Below are positions 33,501 to 44,900 of a stretch of DNA of 64,000 bases, piece after piece. A program made the translations under genes and the position numbers. Source of the DNA: Heterobilharzia americana (Eukaryota; Platyhelminthes; Trematoda; Strigeidida; Schistosomatidae). The stretch spans positions 41,697,491 through 41,761,490 of the forward strand of contig OX104130.1 in assembly GCA_944470555.2 (NCBI GenBank), given 5' to 3'. The notes under the pieces were generated by a model. It worked only from the letters and a program-made list of their open reading frames with translations. It did not search any database and was not told the origin of the DNA. How positions within the stretch are numbered: position 1 is the first letter of the stretch; each line of letters starts with the position of its first letter.

Positions 33501-36500
33501 AATGTATCTGTAAAAACTAGGAAGGATCACGAGACCCACCAGTGCCTAGTGGCTATCTCCGCCTACGCACCCACCGACTGTAGTTCGGATGTTGCAAAGG
33601 ATGAATTCTATGAGAAGCTATCAACTTTGCTACAGAAAGCAAAAGGCTCCGATTTAGTCATAATGGTAGATGACTTCAACATTCAAGTAGAGAAGCTGAA
33701 CCAATTGGAAAGGCATCTTAGAGGTATCTGCGGAATCCCATTCCAACGAACCGACAACGGTGATCGTCTGTTGCAATTTTGTTCAGACTCACTTGTTTTT
33801 GGCACTAACTTTAGGCATTAGGAGAGATAGTCTCACATGGCGTCCGCTGACTTCAAACCAACGATGAACAGATAAACACCATATCGCTATAAATCACCAG
33901 TGAGGAGGTCAGGCGAAGGGTACAAGACAAGAAAGGCAAGTTGATTGATGAAAATGTGAAACTTAGTCGGTTGAGATGGATCAGACTAACTGATAAACAA
34001 TACTGTTGCACTTAGTGGTAAATCTAATATATCAACTGGCCATACCAAGACCCGGGATCAATCTCTTACCATTGGTCTGAATTGTGTGAGATGTGGACTG
34101 CTTGGTTTGAGTCCTTCAGATATGGCTGAAAATCCGTCACAATGACGCAGATGTATTCACTGTCTGACGTCTTCTAAAGCTTGAATATTCGCACTAACCT
34201 TTGTCTGCAAATTGCTGATTCTTTCACACAACTTTGTCTACTTCCATACCACTCTTATTCTATTTACCTTTTTCTCGTGTACCACTGTAAAGTGTTGCAA
34301 CTTGCACCTGTGTACAAGGTTTTACGCTGATTTTCCCAGTCATTGTCTGTCAGATAACAAACCAATGACATCAGTGAAAGAAGTAAAGTTGATACAATGA
34401 TAAAAACGTCTTCTGAACTGTTTACTTATTTAAAAAAAGGATTTTACTAATCGTCAATATGTTCTCAATTTACAAAATGGATCTCAACAAAATCTGAATT
34501 TTTCAGTGCTATAAAACACTTACGAACAATGTAAAAGTCTAAAATGAGGACAATTCCGCATAATTTCAATGTTTTGTCGCTAATAGATATGTTTTATTTT
34601 CGTGCACACCTCACCATAAAATATGGTGTTACAATTGGAGTCCAAAAGACATGCAAATTTAACCGATTTTGAGTAACTGAGCTCACACGTTTTAACAAGA
34701 GGTTTATAAACAGCACACATTTTTCTATAGAGCACGACAAAAAATAACACAACACTACCATGCAAACGTTTTCCAATTTCTACACTAATGCAGCTGATAG
34801 GTCTATGAGGCTAAACTAAAAATATCTCACGAGGTATAAAAACTCTGCCTACAAAATGCTTGAACAAGCCCATACCTGAAGTTTTCCGTCTTATAAGCAA
34901 TCTAGTTTGAAGCAGTGAGAAAATAAGTAACAACTGTTGCAAATGATAAAATCTAGTTGGGCTGAAATCGCGAAATGGCGTTTATTGATAAGCAAAAGAT
35001 ATTCAGGACTAAGCAAATTATCGATTCAAAAACATTTTCAAGTAGTTTACAAAAGCAACTAACCATCAGCTTTTCGATATTTTCTGCATGTTCAGCACTT
35101 GCTGCTTGAACCTGTGAATTGAGAAGGGCATTGTTTCTCAATGTTTCTATGGCTTGTCGTTCTAGTTCATTTGGATTGTCCCAGTTTATATTTACGTCAA
35201 CAGAGAAATATACATATTTATAGGCATAGCTAGCTTTTCTGTTGTCCAAACAAATCGCATAAGGCAATAGACGGAAGTACTTCGGAACAGATATTCTAGA
35301 AGAGGGAAAACTATTACTGGTAAGGCAGCTTATTAATGCAAAAGAAGGAACTTTATGCACTCCATTCACCATAAAAATTAGTCAGAAATGTGTGACAATG
35401 AATTAGGCTCTATTAAACAGCTGAAGATGAGATAAAGAGTGAAAAGTGTCTCGAACTAGCACTATAGTTCACTAAGCTTTGTAACTTCAAATCTGTACAG
35501 CAAATCTTAAGTGTTACTCTTAATACTTTATGAAACACTTTTCGATCTCTTCACTGTAAACACCTACCCTAACATAGTGCACCATTATGTTCTCAACTCA
35601 GAAAAATATTACGTTGAGAAGTGTGTCACTACCAGCTACGAAATACACACCACCAATAACTGAGTAATAAACCCTCGAATTCAATTAGCTTGTTAAGTGA
35701 AGCCTAAACTGATTTCACCGACAAATCTTAATACTTCTACTGTCTCATTTACAAGCAGATGGAAAAGAAATAGAACTTCGCATAAATGTGCATCAGTTAG
35801 AGTTGCCACACTTCTCAACCGCGTCTACCAATTACCATACACTGTAGGCATTTTGTCTTATAACAAACTGAGTTATTACTGCTTACTTGTTTTTTTTCTA
35901 CAGATATTACTCTGAATGGACGTCTTAAGAAGCTCAGATTTCGTGCATCGCATAAGTTTGATCACATACACAATTCGCAACAACTGATACATTCTACTTT
36001 ATAGTAAACGCATGTTAAACTATGACCTATGTTCAGCAGTGACGATAAATATAAACATCAGGGAATTGCATAAACCAACGCAATCGATATTAATAACCAT
36101 AGATTGACAGGCTCCACATCAATACTATTTCCATCTAAACGAAATAATAGGATTCATCCCAACAACATTGGATCTTGTAAACAATGAGCATATCTATCAA
36201 GTATTGAGCGCTACAGAAAATTGTTGCTAAGACAGTTGTATCTTCTAGTAGTCCTCTGCCAACTATCTAGATGCCTACCTCATGAAGTAAAAAGGAGGAA
36301 ATCGTTTCAGATAATAAGTATGACGAAATTAATATAATTTCACAGTGGATCTATATAATGTTAACCAATGCTTTCGTCCGTTGAACTGCTTTGTCATAAG
36401 ATACTAGAAAATAGGCGCAGATATGACAACATTTAGAAACCTCACTTGTAAGCAGATAACCTATCGTAAAACCTCGCACAAGTAGGCAGAAATTTTACTC

Positions 36501-39500
36501 ACCATAACAAACGACAGAGGAAAAAATCAGCACAAGTGAAAAGTAATTAGAATAAACAAGGAAATAAGACAAAGTGACGAAGGTTAAAAAAGGAGTTCGC
36601 AATTTCAGTGAAGTAACCTTAATACACATGGATTTCTGTGGTAAACTTTGAAACGTATGATTCAGCCCCCAAAAACCGGTTTCCGAAATCTTAGTAATCA
36701 CAACACGGTAGTTTGCATCTCCCTAAGCGACTCATAGTGTTAGAAACAAACCGTGAGACTTGATCACAAGACGGCGCATCACCATAAACGGTGGCGTGGA
36801 ATAAGTAGTATGTACCAACAAATCGGACAATTTCGAATTCACTACCACAAATGAATTCTTTTCCACGCCTAGAACTGCACCTAGTTTGAACATTGTTCAC
36901 TTTTGCTCGACATGGTGATAACGAATAAGACCACTTAGTAACCCGGTAAGGGTTTTTGTACTGGGATATGAGACCATGGACTGGTGCAGCGTCTCATTCT
37001 AACAGCCAAAAATTGCTGGTCAGAGTAAGATTAGGTTAGAATAAGGCTCAGAGCAGTGAGACCAAGACCTCAGATAGGTGCATGAAATGGTTGACTGCTG
37101 TTACAACAGGTTTAGGGAAATGAAAATAAACTGTATGGAGTCATCGAAAAGACGTGAACCAACGACTGGAGACTACAGTGATATAGCACAAAACCACTCA
37201 CAACGGCACAGTGCACTGAACATGTATCAATTCTCTCTCCTTTGATGTCATCATCATCATCATCAATATCAACATAGAACCAGGCATTATTGGGTTACGG
37301 TCCGAGTTGCCACAGCTCATATCACTACATCAAATAAAAAGGCAATCATGTGCAAGATGAAGATAAGAAAATTCAGCCAAAAGAAATACGAAGTACGAAA
37401 AAAGAGAAAGGAAAAATGATAAAGTGGTGAGATTCGGTATAGCGTTGTTAAGATGAGGAAAATGTGTGTATACATGTGAGCCATATCACCTAGTCTCCAA
37501 CCACTGGTTCCTCTTGTACCGCGGACCCCAACCGGCTAGGCTGCATCGCCCTTTGATGTCGAGAGCCAAGACCGAAATGCACTCGGTAACCTTGTGCACA
37601 TTCGTGTAGGCAATAAGCCACACGATTGTGTGTGGGCTATTAATATTACGTGGCTGCTCAAACCTAGGTAGGCGGTGCGAGGTTGAAACCTATGACCCAT
37701 TATTTAAAAGTCACCTCCCAAAACAAATGAACTACAGCTCCCGCTTTGAAGTGATTCCTCTTCGATCTACTTCCTCGTGTTATCCTGCACTAAACTTTGA
37801 TAGTTTGAACTGATGTACTTTCAAGTCACGTTTAGCGTTGATCAGCCTGTTTTTGTCATGTGAACCGTCAGTGTATGAGGACTTATAACAATAACTGGTT
37901 ACCTGTAGCAGCAGAAAAAGTGGGTTTTGAGCCCTGAAACCACCAACTAAAATTGAGGTCCCTCTGTCAAAACGTTATACCTGTACAACCATTCTACTAT
38001 TTAGTAGTAACTGATTAAAGATACCCAAAGGTTTGAAGACATCATCGGTAAAGTTACACAAAATTCGACTAACGGTTATGAACAACTGCCAGGGATTCGC
38101 CTTCAATACATTCCCTTTTCAAAACCAATTTCTTTTATGTTTATAAATACGTCAATTGATGTCTGCAGTCGGAAGATTTGTTGTGCTCAGTAGATAAAAC
38201 GAAAGCCACGTATTAGTCGTCAAAAAGAGAACGAGAATACATTGTGATAGCAAATTACAACACATGTTTAACGAGAATATTTGCTTACGTCAGCGTGGAA
38301 CATGCAAAACAAACGCTATCATTTTGATCAGAACACATAAATACAAAAACATAACTGCAAGTCATAAAAAGGTATCGTCTTTAACAAACATGGATGATGA
38401 TTACAAGCATGCAAGAATGGGCAACCTATTATAGACACTCGACGACTACAAATAGCTTAATGTCACCAATCGCGAGTGCGCTTCGTAAGAAATAACCTTA
38501 TGCTAACACCTGTCTGGTGAACTAAAGGAAAAATACTTATCTAGTGTTATCTGCCTGTTCATTTTGATAGTCAGCTACGCAATAACAAGTCACCATAGCA
38601 CCTAGTTCAACAGAATGGACGCAACTGACAGGGTTGTGGCTGGTTGGTTTATGGAGTTGACTTTGGAGCAGTTGGTCACTGATTCGAACACCGTTCTAAC
38701 GACCAAGGTTTGGGCAACCAGGTAGCTTCATTAGCCCTCACAAAATAAGTAACTCACTGCTCACTGTAAGACTGCGCCCAAGGTTGCTGGGTGGATTTCA
38801 ATTAGAGCTGACAGGGTGTGGTAACGCAGTGACAAACTAAGGAGGTTATTCGAAACAAAGAGAGGCCCTAAACGGTAGTAAGATGTTCGAGTTAAAACCA
38901 AGAATATTCTGCTTACTAGGGAGCGGAAATAAGCGCTGGCCGACAAAAGATGGTAATACGGTAACATACAATAAACATCTCTGTCGGTTATAGGTGAACT
39001 GTGTTATTAGCGAGAGACAGAACGGTTAAAGTAGTCCAGCAACTCATATGCTTACATGATGAGTACAAGTTTGTTTAAACTGACATTTTCTAACACATGA
39101 ATACTAAACCACATGTCAACCAGTTTACTCATTGCTACCTGCACACTGATATAAAGCTATTGGACTTGTGCGCATACAATAAGTAGAGGAACAAGCTTAC
39201 GAAACTTGTGAGTCCGACAATGGGGGACGGATTGCGATTGGTTCTCCTTCTGGATCCCGAACAAATATCCCGATATCTAAATGACCTCCTTTGACAACCT
39301 ATAAGGATATCACTAAGCCGAATTTAGCACTTACTTGATAATCAACCTCAAAGTTAGCAATTGGATTGTAGAAGTAACAATGCTTAACACCAGGGGGCAC
39401 GATAACGACCAAAGAAACAAAGTCAACACGATTATACATAGGATCCTCACGTGAAGGCAAAGAGAAAACGTCATCCAGTTGATATTCATGTGGGATACTT

Positions 39501-40408
39501 GCCTGGATTTTCCAGGATGTTCATCAGAGCTTAGCTGGTTGGCATGATTCAATCTAGATTTGCCGGGAATGTTTGCATCTGGGTTTCTGGACAGGGAGTC
39601 CTCATCATGACGATTACGACTGCTAAATGAATCAGGATTACGACCAACCCCATCAGAGTAAGACTCTGTACTGAAATGGTGAGATGGAGCCTGAGCACCT
39701 CCAACCCTTGCACTTGTTTCGGGGGCATATGGTCGACTGAGTCTTGATGAACAAAGCCCTGCTCCTGATCATTCGGTTTCGCATGTGGTGATAATTAGTA
39801 TCTCTTTTCGAATCCGGTACCGGTGGTATCTGCTTAGCACTGCTGGACAGCTGTTCATCACCGCCATCACGGTAAATGTTGGTATCATGATCTCTGGGGA
39901 AATTATCACGAGGATTGCGTCCATGCTTTGCCACCCAATTCACAGCGTCATTGGTCGTCAGCCTTTCGCTGTTTTCAGGAATCCCATGGTCTGACGGATT
40001 CAAGCTGCTGTGAACAAACCCATCATTTTGTTTTACAGCTGCGCCATCATTGGGTAACTGCCGTGTGTACTGTTTGGTTTCTTCGTTTGACGATGGATAG
40101 GTTTGAGTACTTGACAATTCCTCAGCAAGTTGGTGTGCTGAGTGAGTATCAGATTGAACACTAACTGTGTCAATTCTCTTGTCATCCAAAGATTCAAGAC
40201 CTACATTCAGTAAGAACAAATAAATAGAATGAGAATCAAAATTGGCCAGTGACCAAATGTGAACTTTTTTAAGCCCACAAAACCAATTAACCAAGATCAT
40301 ATTCTTAATCTTGCGATAAAAATTACCTTCACCGTGTTTGATTAACTGACATTCCACAAGTGAGATTAGGAAGATACTTAGCATCCAACACAAACGTATC
40401 GTAAACAT
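30272..40408 (-). CDS. p24/TMED family cargo receptor (TMED1/5-like) with luminal insertion
   Basis: Type I membrane protein of the early secretory pathway; p24 proteins help load cargo into COPII/COPI vesicles. Exons (minus): 40408-40327, 40200 to about 39821, 39502-39335, 39298-39201, 35295-35064 and 30532-30272. Every junction fits in phase, giving 406 residues if the 39503-39820 piece is an intron. Parts: signal peptide (M-F-T-I-R-L-C-W-M-L-S-I-F-L-I-S-L-V-E-C), a 125-residue hydrophilic insertion, GOLD domain (V-P-P-G-V-K-H-C-Y-F-Y-N; F-E-V-D-Y-Q; V-R-D-P-E-G-E-P; Y-A-I-C-L-D-N-R), a helical segment (E-R-Q-A-I-E-T-L-R-N-N-A), transmembrane helix and short tail. Usual family length is 200-230, so the insertion is the oddity. 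Introns of 3.9 and 4.5 kb hold RTE insertions. The cytosolic tail lacks a clear dilysine motif. Confidence 0.88.
32480..34290 (+). mobile_element. Internally deleted RTE-like (family A) element in TMED intron 5
   Basis: Plus oriented, antisense to TMED. The 5' leader (32500-32780, G-G-M-L-V-P-S-R-C-Y-R-V) and a Pro/Thr-rich segment (32908-33306) lead into the endonuclease (33549-33821: I-S-A-Y-A-P-T-D, M-V-D-D-F-N-I-Q-V, D-N-G-D-R-L-L-Q-F). At about 33890 the sequence jumps to the 3' region (gaggtcaggcgaagggtaca, as at 14660 and 24850). The whole reverse transcriptase core is missing. Confidence 0.8.
35064..35295 (-). CDS. TMED exon 5, GOLD end and coiled-coil segment
   Basis: Acceptor ttctag. 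Reads S-I-S-V-P-K-Y-F then Y-A-I-C-L-D-N-R with the second GOLD cysteine, K-Y-V-Y-F-S-V-D-V, and the helical E-L-E-R-Q-A-I-E stretch. Donor gttagt at 35063, phase 0. Confidence 0.9.
35296..37238. other. TMED intron 4, right-hand part, nothing recognised
   Basis: AT-rich intronic DNA with no coding or RNA signal I can support. Confidence 0.5.
37239..37560 (-). mobile_element. RTE family A 3' fragment with 11-bp target duplication
   Basis: CCTTTGATGTC at 37239-37249 recurs at 37550-37560. The enclosed 300 bp is the reverse complement of the family 3' end at 27740-28034: tail ATCATCATC, then ggcattattgggttacggtc and, at the far end, ccaaccactggttcctcttg. Same orientation as TMED. Confidence 0.85.
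37561..39200. other. TMED intron 4, left-hand part, nothing recognised
   Basis: AT-rich intronic DNA; no coding or RNA signal supported. Confidence 0.5.
39201..39298 (-). CDS. TMED exon 4, GOLD domain middle
   Basis: Encodes V-V-K-G-G-H-L-D-I-G-I-F-V-R-D-P-E-G-E-P, equivalent to the D-x-x-x-x-x-P-x-G block of p24 proteins. Acceptor ttatag, donor gtaagc at 39200, phase 2. Confidence 0.9.
39335..39502 (-). CDS. TMED exon 3, start of GOLD domain
   Basis: Begins A-S-I-P-H-E-Y-Q-L-D-D-V-F and reaches V-V-I-V-P-P-G-V-K-H-C-Y-F-Y-N-P, the conserved 'x-x-C-F/Y-Y' opening of p24 GOLD domains with its first disulfide cysteine. Donor gtaagt at 39334, phase 0. Confidence 0.88.
39821..40200 (-). CDS. 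TMED exon 2, low-complexity luminal insertion
   Basis: Follows gaatgtag (acceptor). Asn/Asp/Ser/Pro-rich, with no GOLD motif; contains two N-x-S/T-like sites. The frame stays open to 39653, but a donor (gtaccg) at 39820 joined to the acceptor at 39503 keeps phase and leads straight into the GOLD domain. Another frame in 39503-39780 also reads as an Asn/Ser/Asp-rich protein (R-N-P-D-S-F-S-S-R-N-R), so the true 3' end of this exon is uncertain. Confidence 0.65.
40327..40408 (-). CDS. TMED exon 1, signal peptide
   Basis: ATG at 40408, then a hydrophobic run typical of a signal peptide ending near V-E-C-Q. Donor gtaatt at 40326, phase 1. Confidence 0.85.
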
Positions 40409-41530
40409 GAGAAATCCAAAGCACCGCCTTGAGAGTAGATAGGTTTTATTATAAGGGATAGCGAATAAAAACTAAACGCCGCCGAATAAATTTTCTCTGA
40501 ATCAGCACTTTAGGCATATATACAGAGGGGAATCATATATAAATCATGGCATATACAGGGGTATATGGGTGTGGGTGCCTCTACAGCAGCCTGTACCATG
40601 AAGTAGTTTACAAATGGTTTTCCGATCAGCTAATGATATGAAACGCAAAATAGCCTGGTACTGATTAAAACGAGTGGTTTTGGGCTTCCTGTTGAGGCGT
40701 GGGATGTTTCGGTTGAGATAGATCCGTTATTGTGAGTATAGTGGGAAAAAGACTTATTTATTAATAACGAGGGTAATTTTGACGCTTTATGGAAACTTTT
40801 AATGCTTGATCAAGAAACATTGGATGAATGAACTGGTTAATTAGTTGACGTAACTAAAAATGTTTTCACAAGATTTGATCGCGACTAAGCAACGAAAAAA
40901 CATCGGTTTAAAGTACAGTATACTTTTCTTTCTGGCCTTTCATTATATAATTGCCAAATATTTTTGTTAATGGTCATGGAATGAATTTTAGTTCGGCTAT
41001 CTTCAGCGTTATTCAGATAGTTCAGATGGTTGTTGATGGAGCAGAAGAAGCTTTCGATTAACTGGCTTTCGCCTGACTGGTTTCCGCTTCTAAAATCCGT
41101 GGATCACTACTTCCTGTGGTTGTTAACCTGTGTACAAGCAAGGAAAGAGCAAAGGGTGGAGGTTAAAATGCAACTATTAGATCAGTTCTGAGCAGATTCC
41201 AGCCACAAGTCAAGTAAGTACCCATAGGGCGTTTAAAGGATTCAGACGAAGTAGCCTGGATCATATCTACAGAGTTTAACAACTCTCAGGGAATAAAAGC
41301 CGTGCCTGATATCCAACCTTCCATGTTCGAGGTTTAGTTTCTGTGTGTCCTCCAATATTAGTGCTACAGCTGCGATTTAGCAAGTGATGGAGTGGGTGTT
41401 CAAACATGATCAGAATGTTATGAGTCATTAGCCCTCTGTATTCCACAGTATACAGATCCAGCGTCACCAGTCATTCTTCGTTTGTTTATGATCTAAGTTC
41501 ATAAACAAATTTTGCCGAGCGCTACAAGAC
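40409..41530. other. Upstream of TMED, no gene seen
   Basis: Should contain the TMED promoter. A short palindrome with 11-bp arms (tttgtttatga/tcataaacaaa) lies near 41480-41510. Confidence 0.5.
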
Positions 41531-41890
41531 AATGGCCACCGTTGTTGTAAAAGCATAACGAGAAGCTAAAAAATCAACACAAAATCTCTGGAAAAACGTG
41601 AAAAGGAGTAGAAATCTTGGCGTTATCAGATTAAACGAAAAGTGGAACAACGGTAAAGCCCCGTTAACCTACTACGAACAGAAATACACGTAAAAGTAGG
41701 GTCAACTTATCGAACTCGAAGCTCGAGAAGATACCCTCACCGAGAACCAGTACTTTCGCCGAGTTGTTCGCAAAGAAACTAAAATGCTAGGTCATATTTC
41801 TTTTCAAAAGGCTAGGGCCAAATGATTCAGGTCGAGGAAATAATGCAAAAGTGCCAAAAGACTTCATGGCGAAAGATTCTAATTTGCTTA
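41531..41890 (+). pseudogene. Possible retrocopy of an unidentified protein-coding gene
   Basis: From the ATG at 41531 (M-A-T-V-V-V-K-A) one frame reads like conserved soluble protein, interrupted by a few stops: Q-N-L-W-K-N-V-K-R-S-R-N-L-G-V-I, then L-T-Y-Y-E-Q-K-Y-T, then L-I-E-L-E-A-R-E-D-T-L, and Y-F-R-R-V-V-R-K-E-T-K-M. A one-base frame change near 41820 continues as M-I-Q-V-E-E-I-M-Q-K. Composition is that of a real, intronless, decayed protein, but I do not recognise the family. Confidence 0.4.
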
Positions 41891-41999
41891 AGTGTTAAGA
41901 GAAAGTGAATTCACGACGTGGGCGATATTTCTCATGGAACTGTGATGGTGGAAAATGCGAAATCGCAAAACGACTGATAGTGGTATATCTGGCTCCTGT

Positions 42000-44900
42000 T
42001 ATGGTATTATTTGGATGGATCATCGCAGATGCAGGCGCAACACAAAAATGTAGAGTTAATGTCTCACAGAAGCAGTGTGCTAAAAGAAGACGGTTGGTTT
42101 TCTCGAGACCAACTGCTTTTCCACCTAAACTTTCTCCTAAACATTTATACTCCTGAATTTTTTGTAAATAATGTTCATTTTATGAAAGTCAGTTTGATGG
42201 TAATTTGCAGCTGCTTTTTGCGGAATTAAGAGACCGCATGTGCTAAATATGGTTAATATAAACAATGAGTAATCGATTCTCCGCCTATCACGAGGCTTTG
42301 AAGTAGGCTCAGGCTCAGGGAAAATGTGGGAAATGTGCACTTGGCGTTTGGGAAAACTTGGGGGAAAGCGTTCTGGTGCATACCGATAAGAACCAGGCAT
42401 CCAGAGCAAACGGTGACTGTTTCTCAGCAGTAGATGGCTTCGCAAGTTGTTGACTAGCTTCAATCATCACCCTACCCGTCAGCTTCCATTCCTGGTACCT
42501 CGGAAGACTCTTTAGTCAGTTAGTTTAGTGAGTACACTTGCTGTGTGAGGGTTAACGATACTATTTGGTTGCTCAGACTCCGATCGTCGAAGCATGTATC
42601 AAGCGCATAACGCACTGATTGGTGGTAAAATGCCTAGACCCCTGGGTCATATAACGGTAATACAAATCTGCTCACTCCTACTGTAATCACCACAAACCAT
42701 TCTACTTTCCACTTCAGTGAACAACGAAGAAGGATTATGTGACAAGGTGTATTGCAACGGGTTTTTATGTACAAAGGAAGTTGATGGGTCTCTAGGAGTT
42801 TGTGAGGTTAATGGGATTTGAGCTGTTAGATGATACTGCTCGTGAACCCTGGTCTTTATTTTTAGCATCACTGGCCTCCTTCATTTCGGGTTTTTGCAGG
42901 AAAATAACTACTCATCATACACCATTCCTTAGGTACGGACTCACATTTCTCCATTGTCTACAGCCGTCTGCTTAAATCTAATAGGCGCGTTGTTGTAGTC
43001 TCGCAACAACCTTGTAGTGTTTAAATGCGCCTACAAAAAGTAAATTTAGTATTTTAAAAAGGCTAACTCAAATCATGTGGTGAGTTTGTGAATGTGAACA
43101 GGTTAGCAACAAGGCAAAGCATAGTTGTACTCGTGAGCATGAGGATCTGCAGCCACGTTTGTCGGCGCAGTAGTGCTTTTGACCTTCTTAGAAGACTACG
43201 CATGCCTCCATGGGGCTCACTATCATCAGGCTGAGTGGTGTGCCTCTTGCTCAACTGATTGAGGCTGTAGTTGATGGACATGAATTCCAGCAGGCGACTG
43301 GTCACAGAAGTTTTAACTAAAGCCGAGCATCCCTTTCATTTACAGCTCCCTCCACGTATCTCCTCAGGGGGGGGGGCAAGGAGAAACTACATAAGACTGT
43401 ATACCCGTGCATCTAATTATAAGAATTTGACTGTACCTTACCTAGCACGCATATTTTGAGAGGAAACAAGCGTTAGAACAGAAGCCACACATCAACTTTT
43501 TAACAGTCAAAAATCCCACTTCAGTAATTCAACCAACAGCGTAAGATTTTCTCGTTCTTAATATTCTTTACATTACATAAATTTTCTCAACAAAGTAGTT
43601 TGAAACGTAATAAAGGGGTGTGTACGTAAACACAATTTGTTTTTTGCAGCATATTGTGCTGAGAATGCTAAATTGTACGACAGATTGTCTGGAGTAAAAT
43701 GAGTTATTGTTATTATCACTATTTTTACCGCCTGTATATTTTCTTGCCTCATCGCGCCTTTGTGTACGTAACGTGCTGCGGATTTGGTTGAACGACGCAG
43801 CCAACCAGGGATGCCTCTGTTCATCCGCCTTTCATGAACGCTGTCCTGGAACGCTTGCATCAAGCAGCATATGGCAGAGCGGGCTGCGATTTCCTTCGTT
43901 AGCCTTCTCTTAATATGGTCTGATGAGGCAGCACTCTACGGTAACAATATCCCTCATGGAGCACGTCGCCCATACTTGCCTATTAGTCTGCAGATTAGTG
44001 CCAACATGAGCCGTGGTGTGCCGTAACCCACTAAATCTAGGAAGTTAGTATTTACTGATGCCGATACCCGTCGTTGTCATGAGCGAAGACCATTTCCCGG
44101 AACACCGGTAATTATGGAACTGAAGGGTGCTCGGGCATTTGTATGTGGCCTACCTTAGTGTTCAAGGGGCGTGCGACAAGAAAAGCACATAGGAAAATTG
44201 AACACAGGGGAAAATGAAGGCGGATGACTCTCCACTCGATGATAAACGCCACATTTATCGGTATGCCGCCCATAATGCTCTTAAATTACTACAGCGCATC
44301 TTGCACACCCACTAGGCATTCCCCATGAGTTATGCTACACACATGAATGAATAAGTAAATGAACACCTCGTTCTCATGTTAACGATTTAGCGCCAGAGAA
44401 GCCAGCTTACTGGCTTCATCACATTGTTATATGCTGAAGCAACTTCAAGATTTTAAGGGTCCTGAATGGTATGGGGGGCATATCAATAAACTCCTATAAA
44501 AATGCCCACGAGATCCTGCTAGTTATGAAACCAAAAAAATATCATTTCTCCGCGTATACGGAGTGTTAAAGTTTAGATAATAATAATTCTTATTCTCATA
44601 TAATGGCATCGACACCGGCGATATCAGTTCACACGCATCATCAAATTGATGATTCTTGAAAGTTTACCAAATAGTATTTGGTATTGGATAATTCACATAT
44701 CAAATCACTGGTGTGCATGGTCTTACTAAAACTAGCTGCAATCCGCAAGACAGGCACGGATTTTCATCTCCCATCACACAGATAGCTTCCACTACCAACT
44801 ATAAAAGCACGCAATGTTGGAAGTTTGCTTTATAATCAGCCGACTTTGTTAATCCATTTGCATAGTTTGTTGGTCAGTAATATAACCGTCTTTTCATCAG

